A stretch of DNA of 64,000 bases. Source: Kitasatospora fiedleri (GTDB taxonomy: Bacteria > Actinomycetota > Actinomycetes > Streptomycetales > Streptomycetaceae). Made by a program: the position numbers and the translations under genes. The DNA is taken from NCBI RefSeq assembly GCF_948472415.1, contig NZ_OX419519.1, forward strand, positions 7,283,001 to 7,347,000, written 5' to 3'. The notes beneath the pieces are model-generated. The model did not search any database and was not told the origin of the DNA. It was given only the letters and a program-made list of their open reading frames with translations. Positions 54,274 through 63,502 of this stretch are shown piece by piece (the first letter of the stretch is position 1; the number at the start of each line of letters is the position of its first letter).

Positions 54274-56831
54274 ATGCCGCACCCCGCCGCACCCCCACCC
54301 GGCCCGCCCGGCGCACCCGCGCCCGTCCGCCGCACGGCCGTTCCCCGGCCTCCCGGCTCCGCCCGGCGCGCCCTCTGCGGACTGCTCGCGGCCGGGGCCC
54401 TGGCCGCCGGCGCGCTGCTGCCGCTGCACACCGCGCCCGCCGCCGCTGCCGACACCGCCGCTGCCGACACCGCCGCTGCCGACACCGCCGCTGCCGACGG
54501 CGCCGCCGCCGCGTCCGCGTCCGCGTTCAACTACGGCGAGGCGCTACAGAAGTCGCTGCTCTTCTACGAGGCCCAGCAGTCGGGCAAGTTGCCCGCCACC
54601 AACCGGGTCGGCTGGCGCGGCGACTCCGCGCTCGACGACGGCAAGGACGTCGGGCTCGACCTCACCGGCGGCTGGTACGACGCGGGCGACCACGTCAAGT
54701 TCGGCCTGCCGATGGCCGCGTCGACCACCATGCTGGCCTGGGGCGGCATCGCCGAGAAACAGGGCTACACCGCCTCCGGGCAACTGCCGTACCTCAAGAA
54801 CAACCTGCGCTTCGTCGACGACTACCTGCTCAAGGCGCACCCCGCCCCGAACGTGCTCTACGGCCAGGTCGGCAACGGCTCGGCCGACCACGCCTGGTGG
54901 GGCCCGGCCGAGGTGCTGCCGATGGCCCGGCCCGCGTACAGGATCGACGCCTCCTGCCCCGGCTCGGACCTGGCGGGCGAGACGGCCGCCGCGCTCGCCT
55001 CCTCGTCCCTCGTCTTCGCCGACAGCGATCCGGCGTACGCGGCGACCCTGCTCACCCACGCCAAGCAGCTGTACACCTTCGCCGACACCTACCGCGGCAA
55101 GTACAGCGACTGCATCAAGGACGCCCAGGGCTACTACAACTCCTGGAGCGGCTACAACGACGAACTGGTCTGGGGCGCGATCTGGCTCTACAAGGCCACC
55201 GGCGACAGCAGCTACCTGGCCAAGGCCGAGAGCTACTACGCCAATCTCTCCACCGAGCCGCAGACCACGACCAAGTCCTACAAGTGGACGATCGCCTGGG
55301 ACGACAAGTCCTACGGCGCCTACGTGCTGCTGGCCCAACTCACCGGCAAACAGCAGTACGTCGACGACGCCAACCGCTGGCTGGACTGGTGGACCGTCGG
55401 CGTCAACGGCAGCCAGGTCAAGTACTCGCCGGGCGGCGAGGCCGTGCTCGACTCCTGGGGCTCGCTGCGCTACGCCGCCAACACCTCCTTCGTGGCGCTG
55501 GTCTACTCCGACACGCTCACCGGCGACCCCACCCGCAAGGCCCGCTACCACGACTTCGCGCTCCGCCAGATCGACTACGCGCTCGGCGACAACCCCCGCA
55601 AGTCCAGCTACCTGATCGGCTACGGCGCCAACCCCCCGAAGAACCCGCACCACCGCACCGCCCACGGCTCCTGGACCGACCAGCTCACCAACCCCGTCAA
55701 CAGCCGTCACACCCTGATCGGCGCCCTGGTCGGCGGCCCGAGCTCGGCCGACGACTCCTACACCGACGACCGCTCCAACTACGTCAACAACGAGGTCGCC
55801 ACCGACTACAACGCCGCCTTCACCGGCGCACTGGCCCGGCTCTACGGCGAGTACGGCGGCGCCCCGCTCGCGAACTTCCCGCCGAAGGAGACCCCGGACG
55901 GCCCGGAGATGTCCGTCCAGGCCGCGGTGAACGCCGCCGGCCCTCACTTCACCGAGATCAAGGCGTACCTGATCAACAAGTCGGCCTGGCCGGCCCGCCC
56001 GCTCAAGAACGCCGCGCTCCGCTACTACTTCACCCTGGAACCGGGCGTGAGCCCGAGCCAGATCACCCTGACCACCAACTACAACCAGTGCGGCGCGGTC
56101 AGCGGCCCGACGCTCTACGCGGGCTCCACCTACTACGTCACGGTCGACTGCTCCACCACCGTGATCGCCCCGGCCGGGCAGTCCGCCTACCGCAAGGAGG
56201 TGCAGTTCCGGATCGCCTCCTCGGGCGCCTGGGACCCCACCAACGACTGGTCGTACCAGGGTATTTCGCTGGTCCCCGGCTCGACGCCGGTGGACGCGGC
56301 CAACATCCGGCTGCTGGACGGGGGAGTACCGCAGTGGGGCGCCGAACCGGGCGGCGGCACCGGCCCGTCCTCGTCCCCCTCCCCTTCGCCCTCTCCCTCG
56401 CCGTCCTCCTCGGCCTCCCCGTCCCCGTCCCCTTCTCCGTCGGCATCTCCCTCCCCTCCCTCTCCCCCTCTCCCTCCTCCTCGCCGAGCGCGAGCGGTGG
56501 TCCGACCCGGCCGGTCACGGGGTGCGCGGTCAGCTACACCGTGGGCAGCAGCTGGGGCAGCGGGTTCACCGCCGACGTGACGGTGCGCAACACCGGCAGC
56601 GGCACCGTCTCCGGCTGGAAGCTGGCCTGGACGTACCGGGGCAACGAGGCAGTCAGCAACGCCTGGAACGCCCAGGTGGTCCAGAGCGGCGCGGCCGTCA
56701 CCGCCACCGACGCGGGCTGGAACGGCACGCTCGCCCCCGGCGGCACCGCGTCCTTCGGCTTCCAGGCCACCGGCACCCCCGCCGCGCTGCCCGCCTTCAC
56801 CCTCAACGGCACCGCCTGCACCACCGCCTGA
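54274..56831 (+). CDS. Secreted GH9 cellulase with CBM3 and CBM2 (one frame break)
   Basis: About 853 residues. Signal peptide with RRALCGLLAAGALAAGALLPL; an AADTAAADT linker follows. GH9 catalytic domain: FNYGEALQKSLLFYEAQQSGKLP, GGWYDAGDHVKFGLPMA with the catalytic Asp pair, NPHHRTAHGSW with the His, and YVNNEVATDYNAAFTGALARL with the Glu. A CBM3-like sandwich (AVNAAGPHFTEIKAYLINKSAWPA ... NDWSYQG) comes next, then an SPSPS linker and a CBM2 (CAVSYTVGSSWGSGFTADVTVRNTG...). One base is lost in the C-rich linker between about 56450 and 56480, putting CBM2 in another frame. A processive endoglucanase layout. Controlled by the CebR box upstream. Confidence 0.9.
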
Positions 56832-57094
56832 CCCGCCTGACCCGTCCGACCCGTCCAGCCCGCCGGACGTCGAACGCCCCCGTCCCGCCGCCGCGCGGGG
56901 GCGGGGCGTTCGCGCGCGACCGGGGCGGGCCGGGTAAACCTCGGGATTCGCAAGATCACCGCATCGAGGTAAATACCCCCGGCCTCGCGGGCGGAGCGCG
57001 CCTACGGAGCGTTAGCGTTCCTCAAGATCCGACCGAGCCGGTCGCAACTGCTGACCGTTCGTCAATTCTGCATTCTCCAAGGAGTGTTGGACCC

Positions 57095-57208
57095 ATGACC
57101 GTTGAGGCCGGCTCGGTCGTGGAACCGGCGCCGCTGCCGACGCGGACGCGTACACGGACGCGGGTGGACCCGCCGAACGCGGCCGCGGACGCTCCCGGCG
57201 CAGGCTGA
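57095..57208 (+). CDS. Short ORF preceding the MIB operon
   Basis: A 37-residue ORF, MTVEAGSVVEPAPLPTRTRT..., with a strong AAGGAG site upstream. One frame lower, the reading stays open from 57106 to a TAA at 57313, just before the MIB synthase; a single missing base would give ~73 residues. In many streptomycetes the gene here encodes a cyclic-nucleotide-binding (EshA-like) protein, but there is no room for one. It could be a leader or the residue of that gene. Real translation is suggested by the ribosome site only. Confidence 0.35.
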   Translation: MTVEAGSVVEPAPLPTRTRTRTRVDPPNAAADAPGAG

Positions 57209-57325
57209 CCGCGAGATCCCCGCTCGTGGCGGACGGTCGCACGCCGCCCGCCCCCGTCCGCACGCCCGGACGCACCTCCGCCGGCCGTCCCGACCAGACC
57301 GCCCCCTCCCAGTAAGGAGTCCAGG

Positions 57326-58615
57326 ATGCCCGAGCCAGGGCCTTCCTCTCCGCCCCCGGCCCCCGCCACCCCGGCCGCCTTCCCCGCGCTGCCCGGCCTG
57401 CCCGCCACCATCGCCACCGCACCCGCACCCGCACCCGCACCCGACGCATCCACCGCCTCCGCCGCTGCCCCCGCCGTACCCGCCGTACCCGCCGCGCCCG
57501 GCGGCGGGCTGGAGCGAATCCTGCGCGGCCCCAGCGGACTCGGGACGGGCGGTCTGCTGCTGCCCCGCCTCCCGGCACCGGCCGCGCCGCCGCAGCCCGC
57601 CCCCGTCCCGGAGCCGCCCGCCGTCACCCCGGCGGAGGGCACCCCGGTGCCCGGCCTCTACCACCACCCGGTGCCGGAGCCCGACCCCGTCCGGGTGGCC
57701 GAGGTCAGCCGCCGGATCAAGGACTGGGCGGTGGACGAGGTGGACCTGTTCCCCGACGAGTGGGAGGGCGAGTTCGACGGCTTCTCGGTCGGGCGCTACA
57801 TGGTGGCCTGCCACCCGGACGCCCCCACCGTCGACCACCTGATGCTGGCCACCCGCCTGATGGTCGCCGAGAACGCGGTCGACGACTGCTACTGCGAGGA
57901 CCACGGCGGCTCCCCGGTCGGCCTCGGCAGCCGGTTGCTGCTCGCGCACACCGCCATCGACCCGCTGCACACCACCGCGGAGTACGCGCCGGGCTGGGCC
58001 GAGTCGCTCGGCTCGGACGCCCCGCGCCGCGCCTACCGCTCCGCCATGGCGTACTTCACCGGCGCCGCGACCCCCGCGCAGGCCGACCGCTACCGGCACG
58101 ACATGGCGCGCCTGCACCTGGGCTACCTGGCCGAGGCCGCCTGGGCCGAGACCGACCACGTGCCCGAGGTGTGGGAGTACCTGGCGATGCGCCAGTTCAA
58201 CAACTTCCGCCCCTGCCCGACCATCACCGACACCGTCGGCGGCTACGAACTGCCGGCTGACCTGCACGCGAGGCCCGGGACCCAGCGGGTCATCGCGCTC
58301 GCCGGGAACGCGACCACCCTGGTCAACGACCTCTACTCGTACACCAAGGAGCTGGCCGGCCCCGGCCGCCACCTCAACCTGCCCGTGGTGATCGCCGAAC
58401 GCGAGGGGCTCTCCGACCGGGACGGCTACCTGAAGGCCGTCGAGGTCCACAACGAGCTGATGCACGCCTTCGAGGCCGAGTCCGCCGCCCTCGCCGCCGC
58501 CTGTCCGGCCCCGCCGCTGCTGCGCTTCCTGCGCGGGGTGGCCGCCTGGGTGGACGGCAACCACTACTGGCACCGGACCAACACCTACCGCTACAGCCTG
58601 CCCAACTTCTGGTAA
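57326..58615 (+). CDS. mibS: 2-Methylisoborneol synthase
   Basis: A 429-residue class I terpene cyclase. The first ~110 residues are a Pro/Ala-rich disordered stretch typical of MIB synthases. The metal-binding motifs of this group are present: DDCYCED at 186-192 and the NSE-type NDLYSYTKE at 334-342, plus RYSLPNFW at the end. It cyclises 2-methyl-geranyl diphosphate to 2-methylisoborneol, the musty volatile of streptomycetes. ATG with AAGGAG upstream. The GPP methyltransferase follows 27 bp on. The EshA-like gene usually heading this operon is absent. Confidence 0.96.
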   Translation: MPEPGPSSPPPAPATPAAFPALPGLPATIATAPAPAPAPDASTASAAAPAVPAVPAAPGGGLERILRGPSGLGTGGLLLPRLPAPAAPPQPAPVPEPPAVTPAEGTPVPGLYHHPVPEPDPVRVAEVSRRIKDWAVDEVDLFPDEWEGEFDGFSVGRYMVACHPDAPTVDHLMLATRLMVAENAVDDCYCEDHGGSPVGLGSRLLLAHTAIDPLHTTAEYAPGWAESLGSDAPRRAYRSAMAYFTGAATPAQADRYRHDMARLHLGYLAEAAWAETDHVPEVWEYLAMRQFNNFRPCPTITDTVGGYELPADLHARPGTQRVIALAGNATTLVNDLYSYTKELAGPGRHLNLPVVIAEREGLSDRDGYLKAVEVHNELMHAFEAESAALAAACPAPPLLRFLRGVAAWVDGNHYWHRTNTYRYSLPNFW

Positions 58616-58642
58616 GAACCGGCAAGAAACGGACACGTGGAC

Positions 58643-59568
58643 ATGACCAGCACCGAATTCGGCACCCCCGCCGCCACCGACGCCGCCACCGGCACCACCG
58701 GCACCGGTACCGACGCCGCCACCCCCTTCGTCCCGGCTCCGGCGACCGCCTACCAGGGCGACATCGCCCGCTACTGGAACAACGAGGCCCGGCCGGTCAA
58801 CCTGCGCCTCGGCGACGTCGACGGCCTCTACCACCACCACTACGGCATCGGCGAGGTCGACCACGCCGCCCTCGGCACCCCGAGGACAGCGCGTACGAGA
58901 AGAAGCTGATCGCCGAACTGCACCGGCTGGAGTCCGCCCAGGCCGAGCTCCTGCTCGACCACCTCGGCCCGATCGCGCCGGGCGACACCCTGATGGACGC
59001 CGGCTGCGGTCGCGGTGGCTCCATGGTCATGGCCCACCAGCGCTTCGGCTGCAAGGTCGAGGGCGTCACCCTCTCCACCACCCAGGCCGAGTTCGGCAAC
59101 CGCCGCGCCCGGGAGCTCGGCATCGCCGACCACGTCCGCTCCCGGGTCTGCAACATGCTCGACACCCCGTTCGCCGGCGGCCTGATGTCCGGCTCCTGGA
59201 ACAACGAGTCCAGCATGTACGTCGACCTGCACGACCTGTTCGCCGAGCACGCCCGGGTGCTCAAGGTCGGCGGCCGCTACGTCACCGTCACCGGCTGCTG
59301 GAACCCGCGCTACGGCCAGCCCTCCAAGTGGGTCTCCCAGATCAACGCCCACTTCGAGTGCAACATCCACTCCCGCCGCGAGTACCTCCGCGCGATGGCC
59401 GACAACCGCCTCGTCCCGCAGGCCGTCATCGACCTGACCCCCGACACCCTCCCCTACTGGGAACTGCGCGCCACCTCCTCGCTGGTCACCGGCATCGAGG
59501 AGGCGTTCATCGAGTCCTACAAGGACGGCTCCTTCCAGTACGTCCTGATCGCAGCCGACCGCGTCTGA
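58643..59568 (+). CDS. mibM: Geranyl diphosphate C2-methyltransferase (one frame break)
   Basis: About 308 residues. A Thr/Ala-rich start is followed by the family's YQGDIARYWNNEARPVNLRLGDVDGLYHHHYGIGEVDH. One C is missing in the run at 58878-58881; restoring it joins ALGTP to EDSAYEKKLIAELHRLES. The SAM-binding motif LMDAGCGRGGSMVMAHQRFG and the later VKVGGRYVTVTGCWNP segment are clear. It methylates GPP at C2 using S-adenosylmethionine, giving the substrate for MIB synthase. ATG at 58643 chosen; an in-frame GTG lies two codons upstream. Terminal gene of the MIB operon. Confidence 0.93.
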
Positions 59569-59656
59569 CCCCTCTACCCCTCTACTCCCTCTTCCCTTCC
59601 TCCGCCCCACCGGTCCCCGGCGCCACCCCGGCGCCGGGGACCGGCCGGCAGTGGGA

Positions 59657-59803
59657 TCAGGCGCTGTGGCCGTAGACCGCCGTGACCGGGGCGTGGTCGG
59701 ACCAGCGTTCGGCGTGGGTGGCGGCGCGTTCGACGTGGGCGCGGGTGCAGCGGGCGGCCAGGCCCGGGGTGGCCAGCTGGTAGTCGATGCGCCAGCCGGT
59801 CGG
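59657..59803 (-). pseudogene. xth: 3' end of an exonuclease III gene interrupted by the integrated element
   Basis: Minus-strand reading gives TGWRIDYQLATPGLAARCTRAHV then RWSDHAPVTAVYGHSA and a stop, the C-terminus of exonuclease III (GWRIDYQLAT and SDHAPV are conserved). Homology ends abruptly at about 59803, 26 bp before the start of a serine integrase. The remainder of the gene is expected beyond the element's far end, outside this window. The boundary is therefore the left attachment site, attL or attR. Confidence 0.75.
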
Positions 59804-59828
59804 CTTAGATTCCAGTAGGCTGCACCGC

Positions 59829-61412
59829 ATGACTGGACACCAACTTCGTATCCTGGGCGCTATCAGGCTGTCCGTCCTTACCGACGAAACGACGTCTCCA
59901 GGTCGTCAACGCCGGTCTATCGAGGCTGGCGCCGAGCGACGCGGTGGACAGGTTCTCCACTGGGCGGAGGACCTTGACGTCAGCGCGTCCAAGACGAGCC
60001 CGTTCGAGCGCCCCGAGCTAGGGGAGTGGCTGCGGCGGCCGGACGAGTACGACGCCATCAGTTGGTGGCGCTTCGACCGGGCGATTCGCAGCATGGCAGA
60101 CATGAACGAGCTGGGTAAGTGGGCTCGGGAACACGGGAAGTTGCTGATCTTCGAAGAGGGGCCCGGAGGAGCGCCGCTGGAGCTGGACATGCGCACCATC
60201 ACTCCGATCAGCGAACTGATCCTGGTCATGCTCGCCTTCGCGGCGCAGATGGAGTCCCTGGCAATCCAGGAACGCGTCAAGGGCGCGCAGGCTGCGCTGC
60301 GATCTCAGGGGCGGTACGCCGGCGGACTCCCGCCGTACGGTTACCGAAAGGTCAAGAACGCCGATGGCCCAGGGTGGAAGCTTGAGCAGGACCCTACCTC
60401 CGTCAAGGTGCTTGCAGAGATCATCCGCGACGTGCTGAGCGGCAAATCGCTGACGGACGTGGCCATGCGGCTCAACGATGCAAACATTCCCGTGCCGCGG
60501 GACCATGCCGCACTCCAGGCAGGCAGAAAAACCGGCGGTGTGCGGCGCGGGACTCGTCACGCGCGATTCCGCTGGACTGCGGGCACGATGTCTAAAGTTC
60601 TGCGCTCCCGGGCGCTGCTCGGGTACAAGACGCATCACGGCGCGCCCGTGCGTGACGGAGACGGCGCCCCGGTGCTAATCACGGATGCGCCCATCCTGGA
60701 GCGCGAACAGTTCGACGCCCTTCAGGACTACCTAGCCACACTCACCCCTCAGAAAGGCCGCACCCGCCGGGACACCAAAGCGCTCTTGCTGGGTGTCGCT
60801 ACATGCGCTGGCTGCGGAGGGAACATGTACCTCTCCCAACGGGCCGGGGGTGCCGACTACAACTGCCGCGCCACAGCGCGGGGTGAGCGCTGCCAAGCTC
60901 CTGCCGGCATCCGCGCGGACTGGCTGGAGGCGTTCGCAGTAGCCGAGTTCATGAAGGTGCTCGGTGAACGTCAGGTGACCCGCGTCGTTACGCACAGGGG
61001 TTACGACCCGACACCGGAACTGCGCGAGGTGGAAGCCGAGTTGCGGGCCCTGTACGCCGACAAGGACACCCGGAAGTCCCGCACCGGCCGGATGATCTGG
61101 CAGGAGGAGGTCGACGCCCTAGAGCGGCGGGCGGAAGCGCTGGAGAGCACTCCGCGCACCGAAGCGCGGACAGAGATCATCCCGACCGGAGAGACCTACG
61201 CTGCCTTCTGGGCCCGTCACGACACTACCGGGCGGCGACGGCTGCTGGTGGACGCCGGCGTGCGTATCACGGTCGCCAAGGGGCGCACCGGGGGCGACTC
61301 GTCACGCCTGGAAGGGCCGGACGTCAGCCGGCTGGCGTTCGCGGTCGGCGAGCACAACGACCCCGCGGCGGAGGCGCTGGACGCCATCCTTCGCGAGGAA
61401 ACGGAAGACTGA
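59829..61412 (+). CDS. int: Large serine recombinase (integrase)
   Basis: A 527-residue serine integrase. The catalytic domain starts with RILGAIRLSVLTDETTSPGRQ, where the Ser of IRLS is the nucleophile, and has WWRFDRAIRS with the helper Arg residues. Then come LDMRTITPISELILVMLAFAAQMESLAIQERV, the recombinase DNA-binding domain, a zinc ribbon (CAGCGG...YNCRATARGERC) and a C-terminal coiled coil. It is typical of phage and ICE integrases. Placed directly beside the exonuclease III fragment, it is the first gene of the element. The start at 59829 is the first ATG past the junction. Codon use is clearly lower in G+C than the host genes. Confidence 0.95.
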   Translation: MTGHQLRILGAIRLSVLTDETTSPGRQRRSIEAGAERRGGQVLHWAEDLDVSASKTSPFERPELGEWLRRPDEYDAISWWRFDRAIRSMADMNELGKWAREHGKLLIFEEGPGGAPLELDMRTITPISELILVMLAFAAQMESLAIQERVKGAQAALRSQGRYAGGLPPYGYRKVKNADGPGWKLEQDPTSVKVLAEIIRDVLSGKSLTDVAMRLNDANIPVPRDHAALQAGRKTGGVRRGTRHARFRWTAGTMSKVLRSRALLGYKTHHGAPVRDGDGAPVLITDAPILEREQFDALQDYLATLTPQKGRTRRDTKALLLGVATCAGCGGNMYLSQRAGGADYNCRATARGERCQAPAGIRADWLEAFAVAEFMKVLGERQVTRVVTHRGYDPTPELREVEAELRALYADKDTRKSRTGRMIWQEEVDALERRAEALESTPRTEARTEIIPTGETYAAFWARHDTTGRRRLLVDAGVRITVAKGRTGGDSSRLEGPDVSRLAFAVGEHNDPAAEALDAILREETED

Positions 61413-61490
61413 CGTCCGATTCCTCGTCAGGCCGCCTCTTCCACGGCCAAACTGACACTGCGCCTGACCTGTGGTGATGCCAGAATGGCT

Positions 61491-61557
61491 AAACTAACCC
61501 CTATTTTCTAGTTACCCTAATACGCGTTAGAGAGAAACTGAAAAGAGGGGTTAGTTT
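61491..61557. promoter_or_regulatory. AT-rich island with 12-bp inverted repeat
   Basis: AAACTAACCCCT (61491-61502) and AGGGGTTAGTTT (61546-61557) flank a 43-bp AT-rich centre holding CTAATACGCGTTAG. With mismatches the arms extend to GGCTAAAC/GTTTGGC, and a similar GCCAAACTGAC is at 61447. Probably a repressor or replication region of the element. The surrounding 61413-61882 has no supported gene. Confidence 0.55.
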
Positions 61558-61882
61558 GGCTCTTTTGGCCAGACTGGCCGTCGGGGGAGGGGCGGCGCTG
61601 GTGACGGAGCGGCCGAGAGACCTAGGGATAACGAGTATGTAACGGTGTTGGTGCCTGTAAACCGTCGCCTATCGAAAAACCGCAGGTGGCAGCCTTGCAG
61701 GCGCGCGCAGGCACTCGTACACCCGGGCGCGGGCCTAATTACTACAGTAGGGAGGCAGACGGATCGCGACGCCGGCGAGTGGCGCGGCGCCCACGTCTCC
61801 TCCCCCTGACGGTCGGCAGCGCTCCCTGTGCTCCCCGCACTCTCCTCCGGGTTGAGCCCGGTCGAGCGCGCCGACTGTCTTT

Positions 61883-61963
61883 GCTGTGAGTCCTGGGAGA
61901 CGAGGGGGCCTGTAAAGCCCTCGGTGCGGAGCGCCTGGCGTGGTTCGATTCCACGGCACAGCA
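61883..61963 (+). tRNA. tRNA-Tyr (GTA)
   Basis: 81 nt. Acceptor GCTGTG pairs with CACAGC, anticodon stem GGGGC/GCCCT with loop CTGTAAA (anticodon GTA), variable arm, and T-arm CGTGG-TTCGATT-CCACG. The D-stem looks one G short in the run at 61901-61907, perhaps another under-call. Discriminator A. Confidence 0.65.
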
Positions 61964-62037
61964 CGAGCCGGAGCGCGCACGGAGACGTAGGCGGACCCCA
62001 TGGGGTTGCGCACGGGGACGGAGGCGGACCGGCGACT

Positions 62038-62110
62038 GCTTCCGTAGCTCAGTGGTCAGAGCGTCCGCCTGTCGAGCGGAGGGCCGCCGGTTCGAGTCCG
62101 GTCGGGGGCG
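62038..62110 (+). tRNA. tRNA-Asp (GTC)
   Basis: 73 nt. Acceptor GCTTCCG/CGGGGGC (two G-T pairs), D-stem GCTC/GAGC, anticodon stem TCCGC/GCGGA with loop CTGTCGA (anticodon GTC), T-arm GCCGG-TTCGAGT-CCGGT. No CCA encoded. Confidence 0.85.
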
Positions 62111-62210
62111 CGCGGAGGACGTAGGCCATGGAGAGCCGGCCCCTTATCGGGCGAGCGGTGGACCCCCCTGCGACGGTTGGCGGTGTCGAGAACCGCCCGT
62201 CCTCTAGCTT

Positions 62211-62326
62211 GACGAGCCGGAGCGATCCGGACGCTTGCGCGGAAACGCTGTGTGGGTCAGCTCCTGCCCCTGCTTCGACAGGACTGCAGGGTTCACGGGT
62301 TCGAATCCCGTTCGCGACGGCTCGTC
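62211..62326 (+). ncRNA. tRNA-like sequence, possibly decayed
   Basis: 9-bp terminal arms GACGAGCCG (62211-62219) and CGGCTCGTC (62318-62326) enclose a clear T-arm ACGGG-TTCGAAT-CCCGT at 62295-62311 and a CCTG-CTTCGA-CAGG arm. At 116 nt with six extra bases between T-stem and acceptor it does not form a standard cloverleaf. Perhaps a decayed tRNA or another structured RNA. Confidence 0.25.
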
Positions 62327-62439
62327 GTGCAGGGGCCTGGACGCTGTGCCGATAAGGCGCGCGTGCCCGGGCGCTTGCTGTCGGGCGTCCGTGGGAGGAC
62401 GCTCCCGCTGTCACCCCGGCGTGCTTCCGTTCCGGTTGC

Positions 62440-62547
62440 GGTGAGCAGGTTACGCGGGTGTGTGAGCCCAGCGCTAGTTTCCCCACCGGTGTGCGCCCCA
62501 GGTGCGCGCAAGCTCTAGACGGTGAGCAAGTTCGACATCTGCTCACC
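62440..62547. promoter_or_regulatory. GGTGAGCA operator-like repeats before the AbrB/PIN-like gene
   Basis: GGTGAGCA-N11-TGCTCACC at 62521-62547 is a perfect 8-bp inverted repeat; another GGTGAGCA lies at 62440-62447. A TAGACT -10 hexamer at 62568 is just downstream. Suggests autoregulation by the AbrB-like domain. Confidence 0.55.
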
Positions 62548-62578
62548 GCATCGGGACATTGTGCCCTAGACTGTGTTC

Positions 62579-63280
62579 ATGGAACACACTACCGATAGCT
62601 GTGCCACACTGACGTCTCTCGGACAGCGTGGCCGCCTCATGGTCCCCGCGGCGGTACAGCGCGCCGCAGAGATGGAGGAGGGCACCGCTGTTGTCGTTCG
62701 TGCGGCTGGTACAGGACTGGTCACGGTGGAGGCTGTGAGTGCGCTGGTGCTGCGCCTCCGCTCATCGGTCGGCGCCTACCTTCCCCGCCCTCAGCAGGTA
62801 GCTGTGCGGTGGGGCGGTCGACCCGGGAGCCCGGTGGACACCCACCCGGCGCTCACCATTCCTGCGCGCTGGCGCCCTCGGGATTGGGCCCGGTCAGCCG
62901 GCGTCGCCGACACCGCGCCGAACGTAGGCGCGTTGGCCGTGGTGACACCCGCAGCAGTGGCCGCATGGCTGGTGGAGCCGCACCCAGTACTTGACGCTGT
63001 GTTTCGGCACGTGCTGCTGCCCGACTACGAACTGCCGCGGCTGATGCGGTACCTCGTGGAGGCCCACCCGACACTTGGGCACGACGTGGACGAAGTGGTA
63101 AGCGATTTGAGGTTGTTGGGTTTGACGGTGGAAACCACCAGCACCACTGATCTGGCATCAGACACCGCGACGGCGCGCGACCTGATGAGTGCGATAGCTG
63201 CTGATGTCAAGTTCGATGGCGCGGACGCCGCGTGCTTGGCTGCGGCGGTTCGATTGGGGAAGATGTTGATTTCTGCGTGA
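62579..63280 (+). CDS. AbrB-like / degenerate PIN-like fusion protein
   Basis: A 233-residue protein. Residues ~12-45 (TSLGQRGRLMVPAAVQRAAEMEEGTAVVVRAAGTG) look like a SpoVT/AbrB swapped-hairpin DNA-binding domain, the usual antitoxin type. The C-terminal ~120 residues (ALAVVTPAAVAAWLVEPHP ... FDGADAACLAAAVRLGKMLISA) have the helix/strand pattern of a PIN-domain toxin, but the first catalytic Asp appears absent. So it may be an antitoxin fused to an inactive PIN fold, or a phage repressor. Start: ATG at 62579, though a GTG at 62573 is in frame. Between tRNA genes of the element. The assignment is tentative. Confidence 0.45.
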   Translation: MEHTTDSCATLTSLGQRGRLMVPAAVQRAAEMEEGTAVVVRAAGTGLVTVEAVSALVLRLRSSVGAYLPRPQQVAVRWGGRPGSPVDTHPALTIPARWRPRDWARSAGVADTAPNVGALAVVTPAAVAAWLVEPHPVLDAVFRHVLLPDYELPRLMRYLVEAHPTLGHDVDEVVSDLRLLGLTVETTSTTDLASDTATARDLMSAIAADVKFDGADAACLAAAVRLGKMLISA

Positions 63281-63426
63281 GCGGAGCTTCCCCGGCACCC
63301 GGATCTCTCGGTTCGGACGGCCCGCCGGGGGCAGAAACGCGCCGCTAGGGTCCACTGCACTGCTACTGTGCTGTGCGCTGGGCCGTGGTGGGCGCCCGCC
63401 TCCGCTGCAACGGAGGCGGGCATTTT

Positions 63427-63500
63427 GCCGCAGTAGCCCAACTGGCAGAGGCGCCCGGCTCAGACCCGGGAGGTTGGGGGTTCGAATCCCTCGTGCGGCA
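63427..63500 (+). tRNA. tRNA-Leu (CAG), short variable loop
   Basis: 74 nt. Acceptor GCCGCA/TGCGGC, D-stem GCC/GGC, anticodon stem CCCGG/CCGGG with loop CTCAGAC (anticodon CAG), T-arm GGGGG-TTCGAAT-CCCTC. Leucine tRNAs normally have a long variable arm; this one does not, so the identity is less sure than the fold. Confidence 0.65.
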
Positions 63501-63502
63501 CT

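Noticed and set aside
49167..56831. A 2554-codon open frame across the GH87-GH13-GH9 genes
   Set aside because: It is an antiphase shadow of high-GC genes, rich in Arg/Pro/His. Only its last ~110 codons, the CBM2 of the cellulase, are real, through a frame break.
61621..61640. TAGGGATAAC, the first half of an I-SceI-type site
   Set aside because: The following bases do not match the meganuclease site and nothing else suggests a homing element.
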